A stretch of DNA of 64,000 nucleotides from Selaginella tamariscina (taxonomy: Eukaryota > Streptophyta > Lycopodiopsida > Selaginellales > Selaginellaceae). The notes beneath the pieces are model-generated. The model ran no database searches and was not told where the DNA came from. It saw only the letters and a program-made list of their open reading frames with translations. The translations under genes were made by a program, and so were the position numbers. Each line of letters begins with the position of its first letter. The stretch's first letter is position 1. The stretch covers positions 430,220-494,219 of the forward strand of contig PUQB01000042.1 in assembly GCA_003024785.1 (NCBI GenBank), in the 5' to 3' direction. This document shows, in pieces, positions 46,081 to 59,189 of this stretch.

Positions 46081-48331
46081 GAAAAAAACATATGTCCTGA
46101 GTTGAAATGGGAGAATGAAGAGCTTTTAAGAAATTGAAAACTGGTTTAGGACAAAGTGACAAGCAAGAGACAACAAAAATTGAATAGATTTTTCTAACCA
46201 TGTAATAAGCTTTTACATTTCTCTCTAAATTACTTTGTATAATCAACACTCTTTAATTACTTGTATAATTAGAGTGTGTTAGAAGAAATGCATGTGGTGG
46301 AGAATCGACCTGAGTAAGTCTTTAGTCATGTTTTAGAGTCGGCATTGTTGTACAATCATCCGTATAATTTTGTACAAATGAGTGTTCAAGGCTATGAACA
46401 AAAGGAAAATTGTAGTTGTCCATATCAAATTTTATCTTCATAGTGCAATTGGTTATTCTCGGCTCCAAATACATGTTCTTAGTAAAAACGACTTATGGAC
46501 ATATAGTGTAAAGGAATTTTCATAAGGTGATTCAAGCTTTACATAATTAATTTTTGTGTTTTCTTAAAGAAATGGAATCGTTAGATAGAATAATTCTTAA
46601 ATGAAATGAAATAAGTTTACTAAATTCTTTTTTTATATTTATTTCTTAATTGTAAAGAAACTTTTTGATTGTGGACTAAATATGATTAGTTTTAATTTGA
46701 AAGGATTGACTAACTTGATTAAAGTGAAAGCCCATCCTTGGCACTGAAGATTGTTCATGTAATAATGTGTATTTTAATTGTATTATCCATGAACAATTAT
46801 CCTATCTTCGGCACCAAGAATGGTTCATGTAACATTGTGTGGCACTGAAGATGGTTAATGCATTATCGTGTAACTGAATTGTATATTCTAAGAACAATTG
46901 TACCATCCTTGGAACAATGGATTTGAAATACCTATAGTAGGACCTTTTTTTACAATGATTCGCCCTCAGTGCCGAGGATGGAGTAGGGCCCTATGGAGAC
47001 ACTTTAGAGTTGACAAATTTAGTGAGGATGTTCATGCATATGTTCTGTTGATATTGAACAAAAATACTTTTTTTTTGCTAATTTCTTAGGTCTACCTCTT
47101 TCTTTACCACATGTTTAAATCACTGCAGCGTCATTCCTTGACAAGGCTAGATGCAATCAAAACGACTTCTTGATTCTTTTTTTTTTTTGTCTCTATAACA
47201 AAATGCTCTCTATGTGCATTCTTGGTTGTTGCTGAATCCTTTCTGGGCTGTCCTTTCTCCATGATCGTTTTTCTCTTCTACTTGGAAGGTGGTGTATTTT
47301 TACATCTTTGAGACCTAAATTGCCTTCATTTAGAATGTTGAATTATCGTTTCCTCAGTTCGTCGAAAGGGGTTGTTTTGCTTGTTTTTTGGGGTGGGGCT
47401 ATCTCATTTTTGGTTCTTCCTCCAATTGGTCTTTCTCATTGCTTGATCGTTATCATCATTCACTTCTATTTTCTGGAATGGTACATGCCCATCCTCTAGT
47501 ACGTCCATCACTTTTTTCTTTAACATGGTAAAAGATCTTATTATTCGAATCATTACCCACAACATTCCTTCTGAATCTTGTGGCTAAAAACACAAGACCC
47601 CATGTCCCTGTAACATGTTGATGATGAAATCCTCGGGCTTTGTCAATTGTAGTATGATGAAGTTCATGAGACCCTTTGATTTTTGCACCAAGACATTTTT
47701 CAGATGACAATATCATTTAAGGAAGTTGCTTACATGTAAGAACATTGGCTACTTTAATGTAGTGAAGTTTATCCACAATGACACTGGAATTTATTTGTAG
47801 GGGATTTGGTTCCATATCATTGGCTTATTTCCGTATTAACGTTAACAAGCTCAATTGAACAATCTACACGTAAGGTACACCAAATCAACATTAAAAAGGA
47901 TTAACATCCTAGTCATGGATACTTAAGGTGAATGATGCCCATTGTGTAGCTTCCCCTCCATCCTCGTGGTGCTAAGGATGGAAGGAAAGCCAAATTATTA
48001 TAAACATTTTCCTTCCCCTTGGAGGCACTTCACATCCTCGATGTTGAGGATGTAGAGTGCCACACACTAGAAATCCCAAAAGGCCGCTATAGCCATTTTT
48101 TTATATAGTTCAATCTCCAACTATGCGAATATACTATATGTAGTATCTTACATACTCGACATATAGTATCTTACATACTCGATTAAATACTATACCGTAT
48201 AGAAAAGTTGATGTGTGCCAATGCTTTGTATAGTTTTTGGCATCAATTTCCATGTCTAGTCTTTTTTTACTCACACTTAGCTCTACTTACCTTTTCATTG
48301 AGAAAGTGGATGCCCTCATCCACAGACTCAA
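46081..48331. other. Spacer with short repeats, no gene recognised
   Basis: Between 46720 and 46990 several imperfect copies of GGCACTGAAGATGGTTCATGTAA occur in both orientations. At 48140-48190 AGTATCTTACATACTCGA is repeated twice. Short open frames at 46898, 47308 and 47456 have no recognisable motifs. Confidence 0.6.
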
Positions 48332-48520
48332 GGGTTTAGGGCCAGAGGTGATCACAGAGCCACTTGGCTGTACAAGTGTGAGTCTGTGGGGTTTAGGGCC
48401 AGAGGGATTCACAGAGCCACTTGGCTGTACAAGTGTGATCGAGGGGTTTAGTTAGGGCCAGAGGTGATCACAAGCCACTTGGCTGTACAAGTGTGATCGA
48501 GGGGTTTAGTTAGGCAAGGA
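48332..48520. repeat. Tandem repeat, three units of about 62 bp
   Basis: Each unit contains GGGTTTAG, GGGCCAGAGG, GATCACA, GCCACTTGGCTGTACAAGTGTGA. It ends just before the retrotransposon-type primer site at about 48590. Confidence 0.85.
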
Positions 48521-48589
48521 CAAGTGCGCCAACCTTAGTGGCGTGAGCTTTCTCAAAGTTCATCCCTTGATGAAATCGAACCCGGCACT

Positions 48590-48614
48590 GCTCTAATACC
48601 AATTGTTACAACCT
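48590..48614 (-). mobile_element. LTR edge with initiator-Met-type primer site
   Basis: The minus strand reads TTGTAACA then ATTGGTATTAGAGC. The second part matches the common plant primer-binding site TGGTATCAGAGC with one mismatch. The CA before it is an LTR terminus, so an LTR extends rightward from about 48604 and the element body leftward. No second LTR was found, so the element is a remnant. Confidence 0.5.
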
Positions 48615-49299
48615 TCCCCTCCCCTTATGCCAACTAGGCAAAGGAATTGGTGTTTATAAGAGGACCCCTGGTCATGATAACCCGGACCGCTTGGGTCTTT
48701 TTGCCCACATATCTCACATATCCCATAATCTTTTCTAATATTCTAGATATAGCTCACAAGGATTGTCAAGTTCTAACCTGGTGAGTTGACTACCTAGGTA
48801 AATATGAGTTGTTCTTCTGGGTTTTTATTATTGAATTCAACCCAGAATATGTTGAACCATGAGAACGGAGGTATGGAATTATTGGCTCCAGGTCCATCGG
48901 CATGAGCATTGATGTCCAAGATGCTACATATACTAGATGTAGTTTTGTATAGTTACGGTTGGGTAACAAAGTCGACACATATTGTGTATTAACTATATAG
49001 TTATTATAATAGTTTATTATTAGTTATGTGTAAAGTCATCCAAGTGTAGTTTTGTACATTTTATTTATGCTTTTCTGTCCTCTAATAACTACATGTAGTT
49101 TTGTTAGTGACATGTTCAATTGTTTATATAGTTATTGAATACAACTATATAGTTGTCATATATAATTTAGTTTTCACTATATCAAGAACTAGGTCCAATA
49201 CCTAGGCAACATTGTAGGTTAGTAAATATATATAGTTATATGCCCGATGCAGTTCATGAAACAACAATGTTGTAGCAAAAGCATATTCTAATGGAAAAA

Positions 49300-52200
49300 A
49301 ATCATTGGGTCCAGAAAATTCGTCCTCGCCAAGAAGCTTGATTTTTACTGGGCCATGTAAGAAAATACTTGCCAATTCCATAATAGATCATGCATGAGAA
49401 ATGAAAGATGTGATCATCTGGCCTAAGTTATGTGGAAATTCGAAGCCCTATCTGTCTTTATGTACTGAGGATACCTAAAAAATTATCTATGTAAACATGG
49501 CTGAAGCAGGAATGACACATGCCTGTAAGACGACATTGTTACCATGTTTGACAGTTGGTGGTGGACTCTCGTTGGCGTTGAAAACTTTACCATTAGCAAG
49601 GATATTGTCTTCATCATTCAAAATTACAACATGATCTCCCATAGTGTACTCAACTGCCTGCGCATGTTTACTAAGTCAAAACAAAAATAAATAGAACTAC
49701 AGTAGCAAGCAACCTCTCGAGCTTTGATAGTTGCCTTCCTCCATTTCAATTGAGTAGCATCTCCCTTAAGCAAAAGTTTTTAGTAACCGTGAATGACAAT
49801 GGTAAGAATAATATACCTTTTTCATTATTTTTTGTTGTCTAGATTGGTTAACCATTCTGAAAATTTGGTTTGAGCATTAGAACAATTCACACTTTCAAAA
49901 TTAGTCAAAGGTACCTTGTTAGTGTTTTGATCATTTTTGCTTTTTGATCTATGCTCATATTCTTGTTTTTGTTTCCTTGCCCTCGGTGCTTGCAATCAGG
50001 ATTGAAATTACATGGGAAGAATAAATGTGTATAGACATATACCTGTTCCTCTTCTTCTGAGTTGTCTTTTGATCCAGACACCTCCTCTTCAACCCAGCCT
50101 CCAAATCGCCAAAATTTTCATTAGTGGCATAAAACATCAAGGATTCGGGCCATCTTACAATGTCTTGTAATTGCACATTAGAAAAATAGTAGCTTGGCCA
50201 TCTACTTTACCTTGAGATTCAGAAGACTAAGTCGCTTCTCCTCTCTAGGGATTTTATATTTGTTTGCATTCTTTAGCTTATGCAAGCCATCAATTCTGAT
50301 TTGCAGGTACCGGATGTTGTTCTCCTCTTCAGAGCCAAGAACCAACCCTACACTAACTCAAACTTCTTTCTCTCAGTAGTATCGCAGCTAAAGCCGCTTA
50401 GCCATATAAAGCACATTGAAAAATACCAACAACTCATCATTGATCTTCACTCTAGAAGCTATCAACTACACTTTTGTGTTGCCAAAAGAATAGTCCCTTG
50501 TCTTCTTGCCTACACGCAACGCCTTTTGCATGCGGTTCCATTTCCAGTTCGTCAGCATGGAAATCCACTTCTCAATGTAATCGATATCTACTTCATACTC
50601 AACTTCGGCGTTGAATGTTACGGGCTGTAGTTTCCCAAATTGCACCAAACTTTTGTCAATTGCGTGCAATCTTGAAAACCAATGCGCATGTTTTATCTTG
50701 GACCCCATTGGCACTTTGTAAAGAATGGAAACTCGCGGTCTGTAACTTCCTTGATGATCCTGTTGATCTCCAACAACTGTGCCCATTGGGTACAATAGCC
50801 CACATCCTTGAGCCCTGCCGCCCACACAAGAAATGTGCAGTGCCTTTTTGTCGGAACATTTCAACCTTCTGTGGAACAGTGTCCTTGGAAGTTGTCACAA
50901 CTTTGCACTTGCCTTGGAGCTTAACTTGTGATACCTCCTCATTTGGCTGCAAAGCAACAACACCTTCAATAGCAGGCCTTTGTGCACTTCAGAACCTTTG
51001 TCTTGAGTCATTTGCGCAGGTGGGGAGGATTTTGCTAGTGACTTCACCAAATTTGCTGCAGCAGATGGAGCACATGACATGGGTGGGCATTTAATTCTTC
51101 TTTGCAATTGACTCAAAGGCCTTTGCCAAACCCATCACTTCTGCTTTGACATATAAAAAACATAAGGTCATTCTTGCAGATCAAGTCGGTTATGACCTCC
51201 CTCTGTGCTAGTAGGATCTTGGATAGGAAGTTGGATAGTTCTTTGGGATCCATGTTTAGTATTTCATCCTCCAACTTAGTGAGGTTCATGTTGGCACCCT
51301 TGGGCTTTGTAGGAGTCTTTGTTTGAACAAGGCGTTGGCTTTGATTTCAACCCAAGGTGAGTTGTTGTTTGCTTCCTTTCTACCTTCTTGATCTTCTCAA
51401 TAGAAATTGTAGCTATTGATGTGGAGTTATCAGTGCTTACTTCGTCAACTTCTTCACGTTGACTATCTTCATCATTAACTTGCGACTTCTCATCATTAAA
51501 TTGTGAATTCTGATTATCATATTGCAGGTCCTTACTAGGTTGTTATCCATCCGACTTGTCTTGGTTGGTTTGTTGCTCTTTCGACTCCTCATGTTCTTGT
51601 TGAACGACTTGCTGCCCATTATACTCAAGTGGTTACTTAGCACTTTTACATACCACTGGTTGCTCAGTGTGATGCAACAACTGCTCGATGAGAATGGTGG
51701 GATGAGGTTGTAACGGGTGCTCACTATGATTAAAGGGTTGTAAGTGATATATTAGCTGCTCTTGACCTGAACCTCTACAAAATCTTGCTTGGGCTTGTCT
51801 GGCTGTTGCGGCTTCTTTGGTTACTGTGATTCCTCAGGATGTGCCTCCTCAACTTGCTTCCATGGCTACTCTTGCTGTAGCTCAAGCTGCGGCTCCTTTT
51901 CTGGCTGCGACTATTGCTTCTCTAGCTCCCGTTGATGTGCCTCAAGCTGCGGATGCTCATGTACATGGATTGGGTCAGGGTTACGTTGCTCGGCTACTTC
52001 TTTTTCACATTGATCATCTAGCTTTGGCCGTGGCTTCTTTATTTTTAGTGATGGAGGGGAAGGAGAGAGCTCGCTACAATCACCTGACTCTGACTTAGGT
52101 TTAGGCTGTGGCTTTTTTTTTTCTTTGGTGGAGGGGAAGGAGAGTGCTCATGCTGATCAAGATCAAGTTCTGGCCACAGCTTCTTCGTATTCAATGGTGA

Positions 52201-52513
52201 AGCACTCATCCAGAGGGGTTGCCTTTACAACACCTGTAACATGGAAAGCTCATGAAACACGCAGCTATGAAAGCTCATGAAACTTACAAACATGGAGCAA
52301 GCTTCATGCAATCAGCACTTACTTGGGCCGCAAGTTTATAAGGTTTGGCATGACATTTAGCTTAATCCTCCATAAATTGTGCATATGCAATGTTTGAAGC
52401 GTTTTGTGGGTTCAAGTCCACGCTTCCTCTTGGCGCCTCCAGTGCTTGCCTTTTGCCTCCTTTCTTCACCGATGGATCAACCCTAGTTCTTTGGCTGTGT
52501 GTTTGCGACATCA
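49300..52513 (-). other. Unrecognised transposon-associated gene remnant
   Basis: The minus strand has several linkable frames. From an ATG near 52510 it reads TQRT-like basic and Gln/Glu-rich sequence (KKGGKRQALEAPRGSVDLNP). A long polar stretch (EESKEQQTNQDKS) lies near 51600. Further frames lie at 50952-50656 (SQVKLQGKCKVVTTSKDTVP) and 50864-50466. I do not recognise the protein. Its position beside TNP2-like sequence suggests an accessory protein of a CACTA-type element, but that is a guess. Confidence 0.35.
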
Positions 52514-52689
52514 TTCATTGAGTAGGGATGAAAAGATTGAGCCCTAGGCAAATGAATGCAGCTTGGTTTAAAATGAGTGGCTACAATTGACTATATTGTA
52601 CGGCAGTAAAGACTTGTGCAATCTATGCAATAAAGACTTGTGCATTTTGTGCAAAGTGCAAACTATAGCTGACTCAATGGGCGATTTAG

Positions 52690-55620
52690 GGTTTAAACCC
52701 CATAAGTGTTGGTCCTTCCAATAGTGGTTCCTTCAATATGTAGATGTAATAGATACATAAGTCTAGTTTGAAAAGGGTTTTGGATATAGATGATCTACTA
52801 GGGTTCATATTATTCATTTGGGGATGGTGCCATGGCCAAGGGTAAGATGCACTTGTGGAAGGTGCATGCTTAGTGGATAGAAGCTAGAAGGGTGTTTAAT
52901 AGCATTCACCACTTACCAGGAATACCAAAAGAGAGTGTCACATTTGAAGGTGAGGCATGCATAGAAAGCACCACAAGTGAATGAAGCAAATGTGTACTTG
53001 TGCCATTGTGGAGCTTGTTTGCTCAACTTTTGTTATGGAAGCCTTTCGCAACTGTTGGTAGCTATTCAAGACATGTTAGCATGGTGGATGGGACTGCAAA
53101 TTCTAGCAAAGGCAAGGAAGCTCCAACCGAAGATGAAGAATTTGCAAGTGGCAAGGCATTTGAAGAGGAGTAAGTGGTTCATGGGTTTGAGTTGAAGTAG
53201 ACTAGGCCAAATTTGAACAAAAGTCATGGAAACTTCAAGTTATATGATGCAGTCCATTAGAAGTTTTTGGAGATCATGAATATCTTACGTCTAAACAATG
53301 TGTCTCAAAGTTGTAGGGATGACGTTTTGAAAGCTTTTCCATGGTAGTGAAGCAGAGAAGTTGTCACTTTGTAGCTTGATTACACAATTTAGATTTGATT
53401 ATGATGGAACATTGGATGGAGTTAAAATCCCAAGTACATGGAAGTAATTTAAGAGTAAAACTTTCAGAAATACCGACTTTCCTAAGTTGCAAAGACATGC
53501 TGTCTGCTATCATGAAGGTAACTTAGAAGAGCAACTTCCATATGCATTCCCATACATTTGGGATGAACTAAATAGAGTTGCAATGGACAAAAATGCCATG
53601 TTTGCTAAAGGCCTCGCAAGAGGGCACTAAATTTTATCTACATGCCTTTGGCTAGACACTTGCGGCTTCGGAGCCAAACTCGCACTATTTGCGAGAACGA
53701 TATGCGGCCATGGACAAACCAGGCTAGGCAGGGACACTACATATAGTATAGAAACTATACGTGAGTCCTAGCATGGTCTCAAATATCAGACTTTTTTGAT
53801 CCATGAAAACAAATTCCCATGCATGTCAGATGTTGCAGTTGTAATATGTACTTGAGACAGTGGCCCAAGCCACATGCTTACTTTGATGGAACTGAGAAAG
53901 ATGAAGAGTTGGAGGTGACAAAGATCAAGTGTCCAAGTTGTGCCACCACAATTGCATTCAAACATACATACTTTTCTAGTGATCCAAGGAACTTACTTCT
54001 TATGTTGCACTTAGATGGTTTCCAAGTGACCAACACCAAAATTCAGAGTGTCCATGCAATCACAACTGTGGTTTTAAATGGTGGTTTGCATGGGGATTTT
54101 AAAGTTGAGCAACTACTACTGCCTTTTATATTCATTCTAAAGAAAGATATTCCTAAGAGAGCAAATAAAAAAAGTACTGATGCTATAAACAGTTTTCTTG
54201 AGCCACTTATGCATAAATTAACTTTTTTGGCTTAGACCATGGTTTTTACTATTCATAAATAGTAAACCCTAAATTTTAGTAAAAATATATATACTAATAA
54301 TTTATATAATGAATAAATAGAAAAGGTATTCATAAAATTAAAGAATATAAGATTAAATTTATATATTTGATTTAATTTAAAATCATTAAAATTTATTATA
54401 TAAATTGGTTTGAAGTTTGTTAATTTAAAACACCATAATTTATTTGGTGATTTAAACCATGGGTTAAGTCAAAATTGTTAATCCATGCTCTTATGAAAGA
54501 GTTGAAAGAGTTGTTCATGCGAGGAGTTTCTGTGAAGTATGCACTACCTTCTGTTGATATTAATGGTTGTCATGACCTACTAGAAGAATTTTATCAAAGG
54601 GCAATGATATATTATACAGTTGAAATCATGTTGCTTAGTGTGAGCTACTTAAATTATCATTTGGTAAGAGGCTATATTATCTATTTTTGTTTCTTTGTCC
54701 TCAAAGTTTTTATTATGTGTAACATGTTGAAAACAACTTTGCAAAAGATGCACTGTCAGTTGTCCAGATGGGAGAACACTACCTATTCCAGGTCTCGAGG
54801 ATGACATATTCGCACCCAAAGACTATGTCAAGCTATGAGGAAGCTTTGAGTATAGTTCTAGAAAGCAAAACTGAAGCGAGCTGAAGATAAATATGTGTGA
54901 TACAGGTGTTTGAGGGAGAAGTATGTTACTTCGACTTTGGGAACTCTATGGATTTGACTTGCTTCATCATACTGCTTTTGACATAATGCACAGCTTTGAA
55001 CTCAACATGGCAGAGAAGTGCAACCAAAAGGTGCTTGAGTCCATTCCAAATAATCTTAAACCTATAGCAAATCGAAGGCTAACAACCATTACTCAACACA
55101 AAACTTGAATGTTGAAGTCTGGAACTGCACCTTCGAATTAGTTCACACAACTTTGCAATTGGAAGGCACAAGAACATCAATTCTACAACCAATATTTTGC
55201 AGAGTATGTGCTACCCAACCTTGCCAATAATCATGAGCTTAGGATCATTTAGGTGGTGGCTAATCTTGCAAGAGTTTTCTATGATTTGAGCAGGAGGAGA
55301 GGCTAGTCTGAAGAATATCTTGCCAACACAAAGGAGCTTCTAAAACTGGTAATTTACTTTGGATGAAAGGTAACAACTCCTGGTCACCCTTGGAGCATGC
55401 ACTAGGTGCAGCACATGTGCTTGATGACTATTGTGTTATAGGCCCCGCATGACGGATGCGGTGTTACAAGTTTGAAAGGTTATTTGGAGATGTAGGGAAG
55501 ATAAAGACAAACAACACAATTTGCATATGGTGTGCTTCTGTTGCATTACAGATCTCTAGAATAATAAAAGTTCCTCACTTAGTTCTTGCTGCTCCTTAGA
55601 GCTCTTACTATCTACTAAAT
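52690..55620 (+). pseudogene. TNP2-like (CACTA/Plavaka type) transposase relic
   Basis: Scattered plus-strand frames read, in order: VYLCHCGACLLNF (52990); LEVTKIKCPSCATTI then NLLLMLHLDGFQVTNTK, ending with DAINSFLEPLMHKLTFL (53819-54232), which matches the core of TNP2-type transposases (LxLxLDGFQP... INSFLEPLVEEL); LWELYGFDLLHHTAFDIMHSFELNMAEK (54940-55020, like the GFD..DAMH block); and KFERLFGDVGKIKTNNTI (55460-55520, like RYERFNGxLGSYKTNN). Many stops interrupt. The first 1.55 kb is repeated inverted at 59190-60765. Confidence 0.6.
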
Positions 55621-55929
55621 CTGGCATAAGGACATATGTTGTTTACAAGCTTTTAGATTTAGATTTTTTCTCTAGTGCTGTTGATTGCTTTGTGTATAAT
55701 AAAACCAGCATCCATGTTCCTATACCACATCGTGGCTAAAGACCTTTCTCACAGCATTCCAACCGCATTTAAAAAGTATATTAAGATATATTACATTATA
55801 AATGTTAAAAATGTTTATTAATATTAAATTATCATTGGATCACACATGAAACTGCGAATTTGACCTACTTTGAATCTTGAACTCACGAAAACACTAACAA
55901 GCTTATTTTAGCATAGCTCATGTGTTGCA

Positions 55930-58900
55930 ACATCTTTAATCTTCATCTTTCAAACTACAAAACCAATTGAACTTAATTAAAATTAATGTGCTCGCTTCGA
56001 TTGTGACATGGTTATAACCGCTGAAGTCATCCATGAATGAATACATCTCGTGCCCTGCTACATCCTCTATGATGGCCTCTATGAACGGAATGGGGAACGA
56101 ATCCTTCTCCGTGGCTGCATTTAGCCATTGGTAGTCTAACCTGTCCTTCTTTGGCATGATGATGATCAATGATAGCCACTCTAGATTCTTGATGGGGTAC
56201 ATGAAGTTTGCTTCCAGCCACTTGTCAATCTCATACTTGGCCTTCCATGCATAATTCGGGTTGATGCAGTATTGTTGTTGGCGGCTAGGCCTTGTATCGG
56301 GCTTCAACTTGATCATGTGGTGACTGCTACACATGGCACAAACCAACTCCTAGCGTTCCAATCGTCTATCCTTGTCATTGTACATTGGCCGATACGGCCG
56401 GGAGTGTGAACTATAGCTGTGCTCCCCCAACCACAACCTTATGTGGGACTAGTCATTCTTGTTAGTCCTACGTCCTTGGCCCCTTTGGTTGTTCATGTCT
56501 ACCTCCGACTTCTATTTGACTGTTAATGCAGTTGCTTGAGGTAGCGTGTTGCTCATGAGCTCGATCAGCATGTAGCAGTCGTCTGTGTTGTGGGATCCAC
56601 AGATATTACATACCTTACAATACTTGTCTCCGTGTGCTATGTATCGCAATTGGGCTAGTGTTGTGGTTAAGTCCTCCTTCTGGATTGCAGCCCTATGACC
56701 CTCTCTTCATGGTAGTTGTCCTTGCTCTCTGGTTCCCAAGCGTCGTTCATTCTTGTGAGCCTTAGGGCATCCGAGAGGTTCTCTTCATTCGTGGTAGTGT
56801 CGTTCGCCCCTTCAGCATCAAATTTGTCTTGTGTCTTTTTCTCCTGGTGCCTCTTGGCTTCCCAATTCTTAGCTTTCTTGACATACCAGAGTAACTTGTC
56901 AAACATCTGGTCATCATCCAATTCAATCCATTTGCAAATCTTCAACTGTAGTCCCTTTTGATACCACATCTTCTTGGTAAGGTTGACCAGTCGATCCCTT
57001 AGTCATGCTATATACCCCAACATGCAAACTATGTATTCGTTAACCAGCTTCCCTACTTTTTGCTTCAAGTTAACTAGCTTATGGATTACCTCCTCCTTGC
57101 TCTTCTCCTTCTGGGAAGTGTCCAAGAAATGCTCTTTAAGCAAAATCCCACCGAGCTCCTGCATTTGCCTCGTGGAATTGCATTCACTAGGCATGCAACC
57201 TTCTTGTCTAGGGTCTATGCGAATGCACTCAGCTTCTTGTGGTTATCAATTACACTTATCATCTCACACACCTGTTTAAACTTGTACACATGTTGGTTAG
57301 CATTTTAGCCCTTCACTCTCAAAATGCGGGTAAGGGCACTATCATCGTGCTCTCTTACATTTGATTGAGTGCATGAGCTAGTAAGGTTATTGGGTCTACT
57401 CTTGTGACTTCTTGTTGACCATGGGAAGTATTCGGTTTGGTCCCTCAGCTTCGGCCATGCTAAGGTTTATATCTTGGTTTCTTGCGGGTACCTTCTTCTT
57501 CCCTCGCACACCCACCCTTTCATTGAGGGTTGGCGACAAGGATGGGCTCCTCCCAAATGTCCCTCGGGGTCCCCTTTGCAAGACCATCATGTTTGTTGGC
57601 AGTGCCAATTGTCTTAACAGGATTGTGCGACCTTGCGGAATCCCTCCAATGTTGTAATGGTCGTAGCTCCTAGGGCAGATTCTCCTCGGCTTGAGACGGT
57701 ATCCTCTCGTCTCTTGGTTGTCACGGTTTGCCATATGCCTTGGTGGAATCCCTCGTGTGGTCAGTATGGTCTCGCTTTCCTAGAAAGATTCTTCTCACCC
57801 TAGAACGGAATCCCCTCATCCCTAGCCCATAGTGACCACTGTGTGGTTCCCCTCACCGATGCTCCTTCCCAGTTTGTCAGCTCATCAATGTCTAGTTGCC
57901 TTTTTGCGAGTGGCCTTCTCGTGTGCTGCCCAACCTTTTGGAGCCTCGAGCCGCCATCTCGTACTCACCTTGACTTGTTGCATCATCTAATCTACTGAAC
58001 TCCTAGTGTGGAGGTCTTTTTGTCAATGGTTGGCGCCCTCCCTATGGGGACCTTCTAGATGAGGCTCTTCCTCCCCACTTTTTAGACATCCACGGTCGGC
58101 ATGCCTTGCCCTATTGGGTGATGGCAGCCTTGGGTTTACTACCTTCCGTCTCTTGTAGCGTTGCCCATGCAAAACCTTTGGCTCTCGTCCACTATCACTC
58201 CCTCCACTGTCATCACTGCTTTGAGTTTCCTACCTCGAGCACATGCTTCCCATGTCATGGGGTTCTTTTGCACAAGGTCTCCTCCTTATGGAATACTCAT
58301 TGAATACGAGTTCAATTGTGTAGTGTGGGGCTCATCGTAGCCGTCACTATCACTTACATCAAGAGTAGGTGGCGGGCTTTCTTCGTCCAACCATCTGTCC
58401 CACTCTACTTCATAGGCCATCACCGAGTGATCTCGCTCATCTAGGTGTTGCTCATTCCTACACGTTCCTACACTTGGAATTTCATTAGGTGTGCTAGGGG
58501 TTCTTCATATCTTTCTTCATCGTTTGTGGCTTGAGACCGATTTCAATGGTGTTGTGCTAGGTTCTCCACTCTTCGTAAGGTTGACCATGTGGTATCTGTG
58601 TTGTGAACCTGAACTGGTGAGGCTGGGCATTCACTAATCTCCAGTTGTTTGAACAAGTTAATCCTGGCTCTTTGATCTCTTCTTCGGGCAGCAACTAGGC
58701 TTGTTATAATGAACTCCATCTATGTATGTCAACTATCCCTTCATAGTCGTCACAAATGGTTGTCGGGGACTCCGCATGCCAAATGTGCGGTGACTTTGAG
58801 TGGTCTCAATGGTTGCCAAGATGTTGTTGCTAGTGCCCAATCCTAGGGTTTCTGAGATGGGGGGTCCAACCATTACTTTGGGATGTAAAAGGGGAGGTGT

Positions 58901-59140
58901 AATAGTGGCCTCTACCCAGATGCTGCAAGGGTCCGTGTACCAGAGGGCTAGAGTTCCCTTCCTTCTAGTATGTGGACTTCCACTGAGGAGGGAGCAAGAG
59001 AGAAAGGAGGGGAGACTGGGGCTAAACTTGCTTCATGTACCTCTCTTTCTTGATGAAGATTCTCCAATGGAATCTATTTCAGGAACCAAGATACACAAAA
59101 AAGATGAAGTAGAAGGACCCCAACCCATTGCACACCTTCC
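55930..59140 (-). mobile_element. Ty3-type retrotransposon relic
   Basis: At 56346-55936 the minus strand encodes a reverse transcriptase piece: IKLKPDTRPSRQQQY, then PIKNLEWLSLIIIMPKKD and MYSFMDDFSGYNHVTI. At 57194-56667 lies a gag-like helical segment (KLVNLKQKVGKLVNEYIV, CKWIELDDDQMFDKLLWYV). A second gag-like start lies near 58710 (MEFIITSLVAARRRDQRARI). A possible promoter (CTATATAAGTAGG) at 59140-59155 marks the 5' side. No LTR pair was found. The relic sits inside the inverted pair of TNP2-like segments. Confidence 0.65.
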
Positions 59141-59189
59141 TACTTATATAGTGGGTTGGGTGGTACTAAGACATGTAAAAACCATGGTC

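Noticed and set aside
52395..52425. tRNA-like T-arm (GTGGGTTCAAGTCCACG)
   Set aside because: No matching acceptor, D or anticodon arms within the expected 50-60 nt upstream. The stretch is also readable as part of a minus-strand coding frame.
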